Of a stretch of DNA of 64,000 nucleotides, positions 12,099 to 24,941 are shown piece after piece. Where the stretch lies: assembly GCA_001724265.1 (NCBI GenBank), contig MEDY01000108.1, positions 1 to 64,000 of the forward strand. The letters are read 5' to 3'. Both the position numbers and the translations under genes were made by a program. The notes under the pieces are model-generated. The model had not been told where the DNA came from and made no database searches. It saw only the letters and a program-made list of their open reading frames with translations. This DNA is from Rhizaria sp. SCN 62-66 (Eukaryota > Rhizaria, unplaced). The first letter of the stretch is position 1; each line of letters begins with the position of its first letter.

Positions 12099-12863
12099 GG
12101 TGGGACGGGTTGGGGGGATTCAACAACGCAGAGCTCAGGGGTCTGTGATTCTTAGTGACGCGTGGAGTGTTCGCGGTTAGATGAACAAAGGATGGAAGAC
12201 TGGTGTGGTATAAGAAAAAAGACAATGCATTGTTGTTGTGAAACGAAGTGAGATTGTTTTGGAAGGAGATCAGACAGAGATATGGAAGGAGTTGTGAGTG
12301 GGGGCGGGAGAGAGGCGAAGCAACGGCTATGGGGGAAACGGTGGATATACACAAGCTCCGCTGAATTAAAGAGACAAATAAGTTAATCAATGGCTATCAT
12401 CAACATAGAAGTTACTAAATCGAGTAGTATCAGCGCTGTCTGGCCTTTTTTCTCGGGCAAATCTAGATAGAGGGAATAGGCGGATGTGAAGGAGTCGAAT
12501 CAAACAACACGCTCCTGCGAACACAATGAAATAGAGAGCCTTCCAGTTCCTTCAACGCACTGACAGTTGATAAATAGAAAAAATGTACATGCTTCCTTTC
12601 GACAATAAATGAAAAATGCATACGGACGATTGTTTTGGTCGTCATTTAAAGCCCTCGAGTGTGTGATGCCATCACTCTGTCCGTTGGCTCGTGGCCGCCT
12701 CCGTTCAGCCCACGGTCACTTGCCAGATCCTTCGTTAAAATAGCTTTTCACTTGATTGCAGAACAAAAATAAAAGCCTATTGTGACGAAATTTGGATTTA
12801 TTGTATTAATTTCTAGTTCATATTCAAATATATGAGTTTGACGTTCTCACTGTCTATATACGC
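12099..12863. other. Spacer between kinesin and methyltransferase-like genes
   Basis: This is 765 bp of AT-rich DNA. It must hold the kinesin promoter and the 3' end of the upstream minus-strand gene. I see no motif that I can assign. Confidence 0.6.
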
Positions 12864-15637
12864 TTACCAATCCCGCGCAGAGTCCCGATCCTCCCTCCTG
12901 CTGCTACTGCTGCTGCTACTGTATGACCCACGGCTGTAGTCGCGGTCGCGGTCACTCCGCTCACGGTCACTGCGACTACGGTCACGGTCACGGTCGCTCG
13001 AACGATCGCGCTCACGGTCACTGCGCTCACGGTCACGGTCGCGGTCACTACGGTCGCGGTCACTGCGACTGTCACTGCGGTCACGGTCACGGTCACTAGT
13101 GCGGTGGTGGTCACGGTCACTCCGCTCACGGTCACTGCGCTCACGGTCACTCCGCTCGCGGTCGCGGTTGTCACTGTGTCGGCCGCTGCTGCTGCTGTTG
13201 CTGCTGCTGGTGTTGTTGTTGTTGCTGCTGTAGCGTAGGGGGTTCTGCAAGTAGCCACCATTGTTGTTCCTGTTATAACCGGCGCTGCTGCTGTTGCTGC
13301 TGTTGTTAGCGCTGCTAGAGTGCGCCTGACGGTGTTGGTTATACCCACCAGTGTTGTTGGCGTTGTTGTTGTTGTTGTTGTTGTTCTGGTGGCTATAGGG
13401 TTTACGGTGTTGGTTATAGCTGTTATTGTGGTAGTTGTGTCCCGCCTGCTTCTTATGTTCCTCATACGGCACGTTCGGATACGTCATCTCCATCCGGGTA
13501 AGTACCCCCTTAGACGGCGACGACCCGTCGTAGCTGCCCACTTCCTCGGTACTAAGTAGGTCCTGGTGTAAGTACCCCAGTCCCCAGTCCCACCACTCGA
13601 ACGGAGGCTGGGTCTTGGCGGCCGATGTAAGTACCCCCTTACCCGCGTCGGGCACGATGGCCATCTGGCGGTCGTCGCGGCCTAACTTCTGCGACATAAG
13701 CCGCACGACCCGCACTTTCCCACTGTACGCCGCCTCCAAGGGCGTGTAGATGCTCTGGTCCTCGCTGCGTTCACTGATGAACAGCGCGCAAGGAGGGCAC
13801 GTGCCGTCAGCCGGCGGCAGCAGCGGCAGCACGGGCACGGGCGCGCCAACCTCACGACTGGTGCTGCTGGCCTTATTGTTGGTGCCACTGACAGCGTAGA
13901 CGGGGGCAGGGGCGCGGCGGCTTAACTTAGCCTCGAAGGTCTCTCTCTTATCGTCGCTATCTGCCATTGCACTCGCGCTCGCACTGGCCTCAGCCTCAGT
14001 CTCGGTCTGAGTCGCAGTCTTGCTGTCCGAGCTGGCAGTGTCACTGTTGTTCCGGGGAGTGATCAAGTTGAAAATGGCCTCGGTTGTGTTCTTATCAGTC
14101 ATATAGTGGTAAAACACGTACGATAGGATGTAAAAGTCAACATACACGTGCCCATTCGCATCTTTCGTAGCGGCAGGCGGCTTAACGTCTGCACCAGAGC
14201 CAGAGCCAGACTCGGGTAAAAGCCGTTCCAAGTCGCGCATGGCCTCATCGACCTTGCCCCTGACATTCGCGGTACTTAGATCCTCCGCCTCCGCCACGCT
14301 CTTGCCGTTCTCGTACATATCCCAGACGGAGAAGCCGATGCCGAGCCGGTTGCAGAGCCCCTTCCAGCTGGGCTCCAAATCAAGTGATAGCGCCTGCACG
14401 GGGGGGAAAAGCGGGCACAGGGTTCCAAAAAAGTCGCGGAAGGCGAGGAGCTCGTACCCGGGGCCGCCGCCGAGGGACGCGACGGTAATCGCGCGCGGGG
14501 CCGCGGGGGGCTCCAGGTGTGAGTCTAAGGGGGTACTTAGACTGTTCGCCGCGAGAGAGAGCTTGTGCCGCTTGAGAGCGGCTGCGTAGGCAGTGTGGGC
14601 CGCGGTGTACGGGAGGAAGACGCCAGCGTTGTATGCGCGCTGCAGCAGAGCGTAGGTCTCGGTGTAGCGCTGGATCGACTTGAGGGTGATGTAGGCCTTC
14701 TGGAAACCTGCGGAAACGCAAAGAGCGCGTGAGTGGTCAAAGCAGAGAGAAATAAAAACACAGAGTAAAGATGCATGAGCGAAGAAGGGATGAGATATCT
14801 TCTTAAATTCACATTTCTATAACAAAGTAATATATGTCGTTAGTTGTTGGGTTTTGAAGCGCAGCGCGTACCGGGCAGGCCGTACTCGTGCTGCGACCAC
14901 GTGACCGTGCTGCTGCCTTTGTTTGGCTTGCGGCTGTAGATCTCCTCGCCCTGCCGCTCCTGCGCCGCCAGAGAGGACCCCGGCCCGCTCCGCAGCAGCA
15001 TCTGTTCCTGGCAGTGCGCGAACACGGGCGCGTTGGCGGCGAACATGCGGCACAGCAGCTGCGCGCCGTGGGGAGTGGTCGTGAAGGGCCACTTCTTGCG
15101 CCGGTCGGCGAAGTAGTGGAAGACGCGGGCGAGCGGGCTGAATTCGATGCGGTCGCGGTACTGGGGCGGGATGGACATCTCCGTGAAGTCGCGCTGCCCG
15201 CCGCCGCCGCTGGTAAAGCGAGACTGAGACTCAAGCTGAGACTGAGAAGAGTCAGAGTCTGAGGTCTGGGGCGGAAGGCCGGGAGGGTAGGGAGGAAGGG
15301 GGGTGGCGTCCAAGACACTCGTGTCGTACAACATGCTCAGATCGCCTGCAGTTTGCGCTGCGGAACAGGGGGTAGAGCTGGCGTTGGTGGTTGCGGCAAT
15401 GCGGGAGACGGAAGAGAAGAGGAACGAAGCAGCAGGCTTAGAAGAGGAAGCGGTGTTGGTGTCAGTCGAAACCTGTTGCTGTTGCGGCTGCTGTTGCGAG
15501 TTCTTATCAACGTTTGCGTGCAGGCCAGAGTCAGTAATTTCGACTGTGGTTGAACAAGTCGAAAGGGCAACAGCGGAAAGACCGCCGGGCGGGGTCGCGG
15601 ATGCAGGGGGCGCAGAGGCGGGAGTGTTGGTGCTCAT
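12864..15637 (-). CDS. Putative SAM-dependent methyltransferase with Asn-rich and Arg/Asp/Ser-rich tail
   Basis: Two exons: 14872..15637 and 12864..14707 (869 aa, TAA), donor GTACGC. A Ser/Gln-rich N-terminus precedes a helical region (PPQYRDRIEFSPLARVFHYF). The catalytic-type fold shows motif I as ASLGGGPGYELLAF, an acidic motif-II-like strand ALSLDLEPSW, a motif-IV-like strand VDFYILSYVFYHY and a late strand CALFISERSED. This order fits a class I Rossmann methyltransferase. The GGGPG loop resembles the fungal rRNA m3U methyltransferase group (Bmt6/Methyltransf_34), which is my best guess and not certain. The last 200 residues are Asn/Ser-rich, then a repetitive Ser-Asp-Arg domain like those of splicing and RNA-binding proteins. 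An RNA substrate is therefore plausible. I chose the ATG at 15635-15637 because it opens a continuous exon. Confidence 0.7.
12935..13165 (-). repeat. Degenerate tandem repeat encoding Ser-Asp-Arg residues
   Basis: Short units of the type CGGTCACGCTCACGGTCACT recur with changes across about 230 bp. On the sense strand they encode RS/RD dipeptides (SDRERSDRERSDRD). The repeat stays in frame. Confidence 0.85.
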
Positions 15638-16278
15638 TGCGTGGCAGGCAAGAGAAGCTCTCCAAGGGCGCGAATCGGTGACTGAATCTCGAGGGGGTAC
15701 AGCACGAAGTTTAAAGTCTACAGAAAAAACAAATAATACAAATAAGGAGTTCAAAATAGTTTTAGTTTGTGATTGCGGTGATCTTTGCATTAAACGATCG
15801 GAATGTGTCTTTCTTGGTGATGGATTTTATGTAACCGTCTCGCATGCTGGCTCGGCCTGCCGCAAGGCGCTAGACTGAAGTCCACCACAAATACCAATCA
15901 CCCGATCACTATGATAGAAGAACAAGTCAAAACATGACAAAAATGATGCACGGTATAAATCAAGTAATTTTGTATGTTATATTCAAATTCAGTGGCGTAA
16001 TTCAAACATCACAGAGAGATATCATCTGCTTTGTCATAACGCAACGGTTCGCAACACACACAAAATCACGATGTCTCAACGTCAAATCATTAAGTAATCA
16101 AATTCTAGGTAAATCAAAGCCTATATAAACCCATATTCCATATGACGTCTCAAGCTCGCGCACACCTCAAACCAATAAGCCCGCTGAAAACGACCTTTCT
16201 ACCATGCAGAAAGTCCTTATCCATGCGCTTAAGTGCACAGCTTACACTTAGATCCCTCGCGTACTTAGCGCTTAGCAC
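15638..16278. other. Spacer between two minus-strand genes
   Basis: This is 641 bp of AT-rich DNA. It contains the methyltransferase-like gene's upstream region and the 3' flank of the membrane-protein gene. I see nothing specific. Confidence 0.6.
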
Positions 16279-17306
16279 TTAGAGGCTCTCACGCAGGAAC
16301 ACGTAGTTCCTCTTGGCTCTGATGGCGGCCTCCAACCGGGCAAAGTGCCTCACCACTGCGCGATAGTACGCCGAGAAGAGGACAATCTGCAGCGGCGTGA
16401 TGATCGCGGTGCCAATGAGGTGGATCAACGACGTGATGGTGACGCTGCTATTACACTCGTCGTACGCGGACTGAGAGGGCGCCGTGCCGCAGTAGAAGCC
16501 CGCAGAGGTGAGGTTCAGGATGCTGATGCCAACGCTGCACAAGAGGTACACGAGGAGAAAGATGACGTAATTGCGGATGCCGCGGAGGTCGTACCGAGTC
16601 GTGTTGTGCAAACCTACACAAAACAGTAAGTTTAAGCGCAAAAATAAGCCAAAAAGGTAATAAATAGTAACCTACTTGCGCATTGATTCTAAAAACATGT
16701 TATATTTCACAATTTGGTCAGTCACTAAACATTACGAGGTTTTAAGTGCATTTAAAGAGTTTTGTTATTGCGTACCTTCGATACTGAAAATCATGCCCAA
16801 AACGCCCTGGACAACGGCAAGCACGCCACGCGCCGAGCCCGTGAGATAAATAGTGAAGCCGAGCATGATGACACACAGCACTTTGACGTGCCAGTTCGCA
16901 GGCTTGGAATGCTTGAGAGCCGACGACATGTCGTTGTTACTGAACAAGTCAGTATTGTCACTGTTACTGGCATCAGTCAGATACGGCGTATAGCTACTGC
17001 TGCTGCTGTTGCTGTTGTTCGCGTTGGCAGTGTTGCGGCAGCGGCAGTCGCAAGCGCGGCAGCAGCAGCACCAGCACGATTTGTTATAACAGCTGTTTTG
17101 TTGCTGCCGCTGCTGTCGCCATAGCGTGCGCTGCTGCTGCTGCTGCTGTTGCTGCTGCTGGGTGAGATGGCCGCCGGAGCCGAAGTTGTAGTTGTACGTA
17201 TAGTACTGCTGTTGGCCGGCGAGAGAGCTCGCATTAGCGTTCATAATACTGCTGTTGTTGCGGTTGTTGTAGTGATTGACTGTGTTCAGCGAAAGGGGGT
17301 AGTGAT

Positions 17307-17347
<41 letters not shown>

Positions 17348-18723
17348 CTGCTAGTGTCTCCTGACGTTGTCGCTGCGTTGCCGCTCTGAGCAGCAGCAAC
17401 GGCGGCAGCAGCGGCGGCGGCGGCGGCGGCAGTGCCAACGGGGGGTGGACTATAATGCGCATGGGTATAACTAGACGTATAGTTATAATCATTGTTAATG
17501 TTGAAGTTATAGTTGTTATAGTAGTAATCGTCGTTGTTACTCTCGACGTCCCCACAGTCGCACCCACATGCCGCACAAGCGCCTGTGAAGCAGTCGACCA
17601 GCGCAGTCAGCTGGCGCTGGCAGCACCGCAGAGGCACGATATAAGCCATCTCGCTCTGGTTATGGTGCACGACACTGCTGTTATCGCCGACCAGGTTGCT
17701 GCTAGGGGCGTTGCTGCCGCCGCCGCTGTTGGCGTTGTTGCTGTTGCTGAAGGTGCTCGGGTTGGAGCGAATGCTACTGCTGCTGTTATTGTTATTATTG
17801 TTATTATTATTGTCGTTGTTGTTGTTGTTGTTGTTACTGATTGCGTGATTGTTGCTCGCGTTAGCGGGGCTAGAAGGAGCTGCGCTAAAGTTAAGCCGTC
17901 GCGTGTTTCTAGCAGCGTTGTTATACCGAGCCGTGACAACATTAGCCCCGGTGGCACTGTTACTGTGGGCATCTGCGCCTGCATTCGCATCCCGAGCGTG
18001 AGCGTGAGCAATTGTGTGTGTTGCATGTGTGTGGCTTTCTTCTTCCTCCTCCTCTTCTTCGTAATGCACAATCTTGGAGCCAATCTTAGTCTTATTGCCG
18101 GTTTTGTTGTTAGTGCTGCTGGCTGCGGCGTTGTAGTGGAAATGGGGCGGAATAGATGACATTTCGATGCTAACGCCGTCATCGTCGTTGTTGTTGCTCA
18201 CGGTCACTGGGACGACCCGACCGCCGCTTGACTTCGACGTCTTCGCTGTTGATGCTACTGCAGAGGTCGTTGAGGGCAGATGTAGTAAGTTGCTCCTGGC
18301 AGCGCCGCCGGGGTTGCTGCTCTGGCTTCTCGCGCTAGCACTCACACTCACACTCGCGGTAGCAGTAGCAGTGGCAGTGGCTGGGGCACTTGCACTCGCA
18401 CTGGCCTTAATGGCACCGTTTGCGTCGGAGCTTTGAAGGCGCTTTTGTTGGCGTAATTCACGCAGCGTTAGTCCGCCGTTGCCGGCGCCGCTCGTGGCAA
18501 CAAACGCAGAGGTGGAAGCTGGGGCAGATGCTGGGGCAAAGGCAGGATTTGTTGAACTATTAAGGTTAGTGTTGGCGTTGGAGCTTGGTTGAGCGCTAGC
18601 GCCGTTGGTGTGAGGACTTGTAGCTGCGGAGGCAGCAGCAGCCTGCGTATACCGATTAAAGCCGGCCGCCTCGCCAGCACCAGCAGCAGGAGAGCGCGGG
18701 GGCGCGCGCTTGCCACTGCTGCT
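16279..18723 (-). CDS. Low-complexity protein with C-terminal multi-pass membrane domain
   Basis: Two exons: 16776..18723 and 16279..16613 (760 aa, TAA), donor GTACGC. The first 600 residues are dominated by Asn, Ser, Ala, Thr and Gln runs, including a Cys-rich patch (KSCWCCCCRACDCRC) and another (CFTGACAACGCDCG). The C-terminus has about four hydrophobic segments: HVKVLCVIMLGFTIYLTG, VLAVVQGVLGMIF, VIFLLVYLLCSVGISILNL and LIHLIGTAIITPLQIVLFSA. The last is followed by a basic tail ending in ESL. I do not recognise the family. The two Cys patches could be palmitoylated or bind metal, which is inference. Start: ATG at 18721-18723; an in-frame ATG nine bases upstream would add three residues. 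Confidence 0.75.
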
Positions 18724-19748
18724 CATTGCTCTCAAGCGTGGGAGATGGCAAGAGGCAGTCGAGTTGGGGGCAGGGTTGAACGGCGACCGCTGTTAGTGAA
18801 AAGAGAGATTTGGAAGGGAAGACCTCCTCCTCTAAAAGCATAATTAAAATAAAATAGAGATTTGTAGTTAATAACTTCGTTGATATCGCGGCATTTTGTT
18901 TAACGGAAATTCAATATCACTGCATATGTTCTTGCTCCACTACCTCGCGAGAATGTGACAAAAATGACAGCCTGAAACCTGTTACCGTGTCAAAATTCAC
19001 ATCTTAGCCTGAATACGTTCATGATATCACGCCATATCACGGCGAATCAAGGATATATGATTTTTAACACATATTTGTATCTATTGTAGAGCGAAAACAC
19101 GGCCAAGACCTTATCTTGTTGCACGTATCTCTCCTCAAACAAAGGTTGTTGTCGCAGTCATTTCTTAGCTTCTCGCGTTGCGTCTGCGTTTGCTGCCGCT
19201 ACCAATACCAATGCTGCTGCTCTTGACTACCGCTGTTACTACAACTCGCAGTCTCTCGCGGCGCGATAGTTCATGATAGTTTGCAAAGCGCGACATAGAG
19301 ACCTGATGATGATTGCAATGTTGTAATGCAGAGTGACAGTGGCAGGGATATGAAAACAGCAACAAAATAGCAAGAAAGCACGATTATCGTGTTTTGCCAA
19401 CAACAAAAAAAAGAGACAAAAGGCAACACGTGATTAACTGCAGCAATGCCAACCGCAAAATCACACAGCGAAAACAGACTGAAAAACATACAGTCACAAA
19501 GTGAAACACGAACAGAAAGTGCAACAAAACCAACACAACAAAAAAGAAAACAAAACACAAACAACATATAAAAACGAAAAATCAACAACAACAACAAAAC
19601 ACACTCTAAGCGCCCTTTGATTTCACACACGAAAATATACTTAAAACAAACGCATTCGCGCGTTTCTAGACCCATACACTAGACCTTGACAACAACTGCA
19701 CCCGATGGACGACGGTACTCGGACGCATGTAAGTAGCACCCGAGGTAC
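18724..19748. other. Spacer upstream of the membrane-protein gene
   Basis: 1.0 kb, AT-rich. The part from 19390 to 19640 is A/C-rich on the plus strand. It lies 3' of the cation exchanger. No RNA or protein gene is supported. Confidence 0.6.
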
Positions 19749-22700
19749 TTAGTCGAGGTGGAGCACAGCCTCGAGCACGTACACCATGACGATCGCGAGG
19801 GGGAAAAGCAGCCCGATGGCAACGGCCTGCCATTGCTTGATGGTTTCCTTACGGACCATGAAGGCGACGATGAGCTCGACGGTGATGATGGTCATCACCT
19901 CAGCTGTGTAGGTCCAGGGGAGATCGCGGATGAGCAGGATGGCCAGGAAGATGGCGACGCAGAGCGTGTTGTTCATGGTGACCGCGCCGTACAGCGAGGA
20001 TAGCGTGAGGGCCATCGAGACGTTGGTCTTTGATTGGGCGAACATGAGAGCCGCGATGACCTCGGCAGCGTTGCTAGCGAACGGCGTCACCACGAACGAG
20101 ATGTAGAACGGACGCACGCCAAGCGTGCCGCCGAGGTTTGTGATCACCTCGATCATGGGGTCCGAGAAGAAAGCGACGATCGCCATGCCGACGCAGAGCA
20201 GGGTGACACCGTAGACCTTCTTCTTCTGCTCCGACCAGCCGTGGGTGACTTCGGCCATGTGACCGTGGGCCGCCACAATCGCTTCGTCGCGGAGGCCCTC
20301 GGTCGTCTTGTGCATCAGGTCCGCGGCCTCAGCCTCAGCAACGGCCTAAGATGGACGCAATGAACAAGGAGCAAAAAGTGAGGGGAACAAAGAAAAAGTG
20401 AGGAAACATATGAATGAAAAGATGTGACATCACGAAGTACATCAAGTATATCTAGATCATTTGGAATTGCACACGTAAAAAACGTACCTCTGGGTGCGTG
20501 GGGAGCGCGACGAGGTCCTCTAGGAAGCGGCGGAAGTCCGAGATGGAGAGAGTGCGGTCCAGGTCGGAGTCGTAGGTGTGGAACATGACTTTGATGTCGA
20601 CGGTGCTGATGCCGAGCTCGAAGCGCTCGGCGAAGTCGATGACGTCCTTGATGGTTAGCGCGCCGTTGCAGTGCACATCGGCCTAGAAGAAAGAAAAAGA
20701 ACACGAAGAGTGCAAGTGTCATGTGAGTCATATAAAGCAAGAAGTGACAAAGATAGACTCATTTTAATTAAAAATATTGCTCAAATATACATTTTGATGA
20801 TACAAATATATGAATAGACACAATACTGCTTCAGTAAGTTATATGAGCAAGATATCCTGCGAAAACGTACCTCGATGAAGAGGTCGTGGATGGTGCGCGG
20901 CTGCCCCGAGCCCGGAACAACCGTGCTGACCGGCGCGCCCACCCCTGCGCTGTTGCTGTTGCTGCCGCTTCCGCCGGTCGGCGAGCCAAGCGCGCCGAGC
21001 GGGGAGGCGGCTTTACTTAAGTGCGGGAAGTTGATATTCACTACAGCCGGGTTAGCGACACCCGCGGCGGCGGCGGAGGTCGCGGACCCTGTGACGTCGG
21101 TACTCGTAAGTCCCAGGAACCGCGCATCGGCGGCGTTGTTGCGCACGTAGCGAAACAGCTTCGGAGACGCAGACGCCCACCGCGGCAGGGACAGGTCGGA
21201 CCACTCCGCGCTCGGGCTCGCACTGCTACTGCTGGCACCGAAGTTAAGCCGAGGCCCGCGGGAGGAGCCGCTGCCGCTGCCACTCATGGACAAACGGCCA
21301 GTGCCGCGTGAGCTTGAGTTACTGACGCCAAGCGAGAGCCCGAGCCCACTGCCCGACCGCGAGACCGACCCCCCCGCCCCTGCCCCCGTATTAGGGGCGG
21401 CAGTGGGCTTGTTGGACGGGTACGCGGGCGCGACGTCGGGCAGCGCTGTGAGCTTGACGAGCTTCAGCACACGCTCCCCGTTGGCAGGGTCTTCCGCGGA
21501 CATATGGCCCAGCACGCCCGTACGCGCGGCCCAGGCGTGCAGCGCGTAGCGCTCCGCAAGCCCGGCCCTAACGAGCGCGGGCGCGGTCACGCGGGAGTTG
21601 TTGAACCACGACAGCACGGCCTGCATCAGCGGCACCGGAAGCGGCGGCGGCGGCTGCGACCGGTCGATCACGGCCGCGTCGGTACGGTTCGGCTGGGCGT
21701 AGATCTCGATCGGGAGCTCGTCCTGGCCCTCGGCAGTGACGCGGTTGAATGTCTCGACGCGGGCGAAGCGCGGGGACGCGAGGGAACTTACACCCGAGCC
21801 GGGCGTGGTACTTACAGCAGCAGCGGAGCCGCCGGGAGTGGTGTTGTTGTTGCTGTTATTATAGATGGAGGCAGAGCGGTTTGCGCGGGGCGTGGTACTT
21901 ATCCCGCCGATACTTAGATCCTCCACCGCCATCGCCTGGCGGCTGAGGGACAGCGACGAGAGCGGGATCCCGGAGCCGAGTGTGCCGACGTCGACGCCGC
22001 CGGTGCTGCTGACGTTGTTAGCGTTCGCGAGCGCGGGGTTGCTGTTGGCGCCGGAGCTGCCGGGCACCCACGACGACATCGACTCAAGGCTGGACCCCGC
22101 GGCGTCGATCGGGGTTAAGCCGCTGGCGGAAGTTAGGCCGCCGGCGTTGGTGAGGCCCGACTGAGAGCTGAGGATGAACGTGCCCGGCTTGCGGCCTGAG
22201 GCGCTGAAGCTCCCGACGATCGCTGAGTTGTTGTTGTTAGAGCCAATCGCAATAAGGCTCCCCGTGCTCGCGTTATAAGCGGGAGCGTTCAGGGGGGTGG
22301 TCGCGGTCGCAGAGCCGTATCTAACGTTAGCAGCGGCGGCGGCGGCGGCGGCGTTGTTGTTGTTGTTGTTCGAGTTAATCGGGATGCGGGGGCTGCTGCT
22401 CACCTTGGCGTTGTTGTTCGTGTTGCTGAACGCGCTGCCGACGGACGCGAGCGTGGCGCTGTTGTTATTGGCCAAGCCGTGCGTTGCACCTAAGGGGCTG
22501 TCCTTGAGTCTGGCTTTGCTAACTGAGCTGTCGATGTTGTCCGTGTTGGCCAGCAGAGCGCGCGCGTTGGCTTTACTCGCCTTGTTGGCAGACTTGTTGC
22601 CACTCTCAACGTCGTTGTCATCGTCGTAATCGTAGTCGTGCTCGCTGTCGAGCGTGTTGTTGTTCGCAATCCCACCTGCCTTGGCTGCAATCTTCGCATT

Positions 22701-24941
22701 CTGACCGTTGCCGCTGTTGTCGTTGCTGGTGAAAGCTGCGTTGTGCCACAGCCCGCGGCGCGCGCCCTCACCAGCGGCCCCGCCGTAGAAAGACGCGGGC
22801 ACTGCATGATTGCCGTGACCGCCATGGCCGCCGACGCCGGAGCCGGCGATGTGCTGGCTGCCGCGGCGCGAGTGCGTGTAAGTACCCGAGCGAGACCTAC
22901 TTAGACCGGGCGCGCCCGCAGTGCCGAGGTGGAGGTGGATGCCGGTGTTGACGTCAGCCGGGTAATGGCCGGCCGGGGGGGAAGCTAAGCCGCCCTCGCC
23001 ACCTTGGTAGTACTCGCCGTCGGCCCCGTGAGTCATGTTACCAGCCCCGCCGTTGTTGCTAAAGGCAGATTTAGTGTTATCCGCTGTGAGGATGAACTCA
23101 CGGACGAAGTTGACGAACTCGTTGATGTCGACAGCAATGTTGCCGTCTGCATCCATCATGTTGAAAAACGCCTGTGCTTCTTGGTGATTCAGCTTTAACC
23201 CCATCGTCTTGAAACCCAGCCGGAGGTCCTCGGCGTCGAGCAACCCGTCACCGTCCTTGTCGAGGATGTTGAACAGAGTGACGGGGTCGAGGGCGCCGAT
23301 AAGGGACTTGTTCTCAGTGCTCCATGCCATGAACTTGTGCACACGCTGCCGGCGTTCCTGCACCATCTCCTGCAAACATAAATCGCACGAAAACAAGATT
23401 TAGGGGACATTTATAGAAATTTGGTGAGATAAAAATAAGATATATGGTGGAACGGCTCATTTGTGAGGTTAGAGTGAGGCTGCGAAGGAAGAGGTTTGCA
23501 TCTTAGGGTATATCCGTGTCATTTTGTGAGAGTTTCAAAGCAGTAAAAAAGCACATATGCGCCAATTTGGTCGCAAATATCCATACTATATGAAAGCTAA
23601 AATGAATATACAAATGTGGATATTACACAAATACATATTATATAACGGTGATGTCAAACAAAGACGTTATCTTGGTCCATATAACTGCATTTTAGTGTGA
23701 TACGCTGACGTACCTGCGAGTCAGCATCGCGCCACATGGCGATGATGTAGGCAAAAAACAGGATGGTCGACAGCGCGATGCCGATAACGCACCAGACCTT
23801 CTCGTGGATGGTGCCACCGTCGTCGTCGTGCCGGTAGAAAAGCGCCGGGATCTGGATGGTGAGGTAGGTAAGGCAGGTGATGACCATCCACCGCGCGGCC
23901 TTGGGGGTGCTAGGCAGAGCCGTGATGCCGTTGTCGGTCAGCGAGAAACGGGTCGGCGCGACGGGCTTAAGCACGAGCTTGTTGCTGCCCTCTGCGATGG
24001 GTTGATATTCGCTCATGGCCTTGCCTTCTTCGTCGAGCTGGCGGGAACCGAGGAAGACGCCCACGCAGAGCGGGACTGTAATCAGCATTACGCTCGCGCC
24101 GGCCAGAGCGCCTGGAGACAGCAAAACAGAGCGAAGACAGAAAAGCAAAAAGCCAAAGGCATCGAAAACAAAAAAAAAGTAGTTGTTCTTGTTTTGTGAG
24201 AAGTAAAAAATGAATGAGATGAATTTGATATATGAAGTTCAGCATGACATGTGTGTGATGGTTGGTGTAGTAGCGTACCGATGCCGACGGTGATGCGGTC
24301 GCGGATCTCCTCGTGCGTGCCGCTAGAGAGGCCTGAGAAGAGGACGATGAAACCATCGGGTAAGGCGCCGAGGATGGGGATGACAATGCCGCCGACGATG
24401 CCGGCGCCGTAAATGTCTAGATATGCACGCATATAACACGATGAAATGAAATGACATGTGTGAGATAGAGAGAGGGGTATGTGTAGATGTCAGATGAGCA
24501 AAAAAGGGGAATGACGAGGAAATGTCGTAAAACGCGTTAAACCAGCGTAGTATGGGTTCTATACAGCATATCGCGGTGATAAAACGTGTTTTGTTGCTGT
24601 TTTGTGCGTACCGCGAAGGATATCTGAGCCGTCAGCGAGGAGCTTCGAGCCCTTAAATATAAAGTAGGCGTCTGTGGTGCGCAGTGAGAGGCGCAAATAT
24701 GACATACAAGGCAAACGTAAAAGAAAGTAAAGGTGAACACAAAGGTCAATAATGGAGTGAAATACACGTGTCAAGAATTTGGTGATGATACAATGTTATG
24801 TGTTGATAGAGGATAGATTGGAGGATCTTAGGTGGTGAGAGCAAGAGATGCGAGTTAATGCTAAGACTTTGTGAGAGACGTACAGATGACGAGGAGAAAT
24901 ATCTCCTGGCCAACGCCTTCCGCCTCGGGGAAGATACTCAT
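19749..24941 (-). CDS. EF-hand sodium/calcium-type cation exchanger (CaCA family)
   Basis: Seven exons: 24884..24941, 24612..24671, 24279..24416, 23714..24111, 20871..23369, 20488..20682, 19749..20345 (1314 aa, TAA). All six donors are GTACGT or GTACGC. The first exchanger half carries the alpha-1-like segment IVIPILGALPDGFIVLFSGL. The second half carries the alpha-2-like segment VTPFASNAAEVIAALMFAQS and further helices. Between them lie EF-hands with visible Ca loops (DKDGDGLLDAEDL, DADGNIAVDINEF and, after the insert, YDSDLDRTLSISDF). This is the architecture of plant NCL/EF-CAX exchangers, which move Ca2+ against Na+ or H+ and are gated by Ca2+. An Asn/Ser/Gly/Ala-rich insert of about 700 residues splits the EF-hand region, making the protein roughly twice the usual length. 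The TAA stop sits inside a CTAAGTACC word. Confidence 0.88.

Noticed and set aside
11547-12155. Plus-strand Gly/Arg/Val-rich frame
   Set aside because: Antisense of the Pro/Ala/Gln linker of kinesin-13.
17455-18159. 234-codon plus-strand frame rich in Val and Ile
   Set aside because: It is antisense to the Asn/Ser-rich membrane-protein exon; the Val/Ile runs are complements of Asn-coding triplets.
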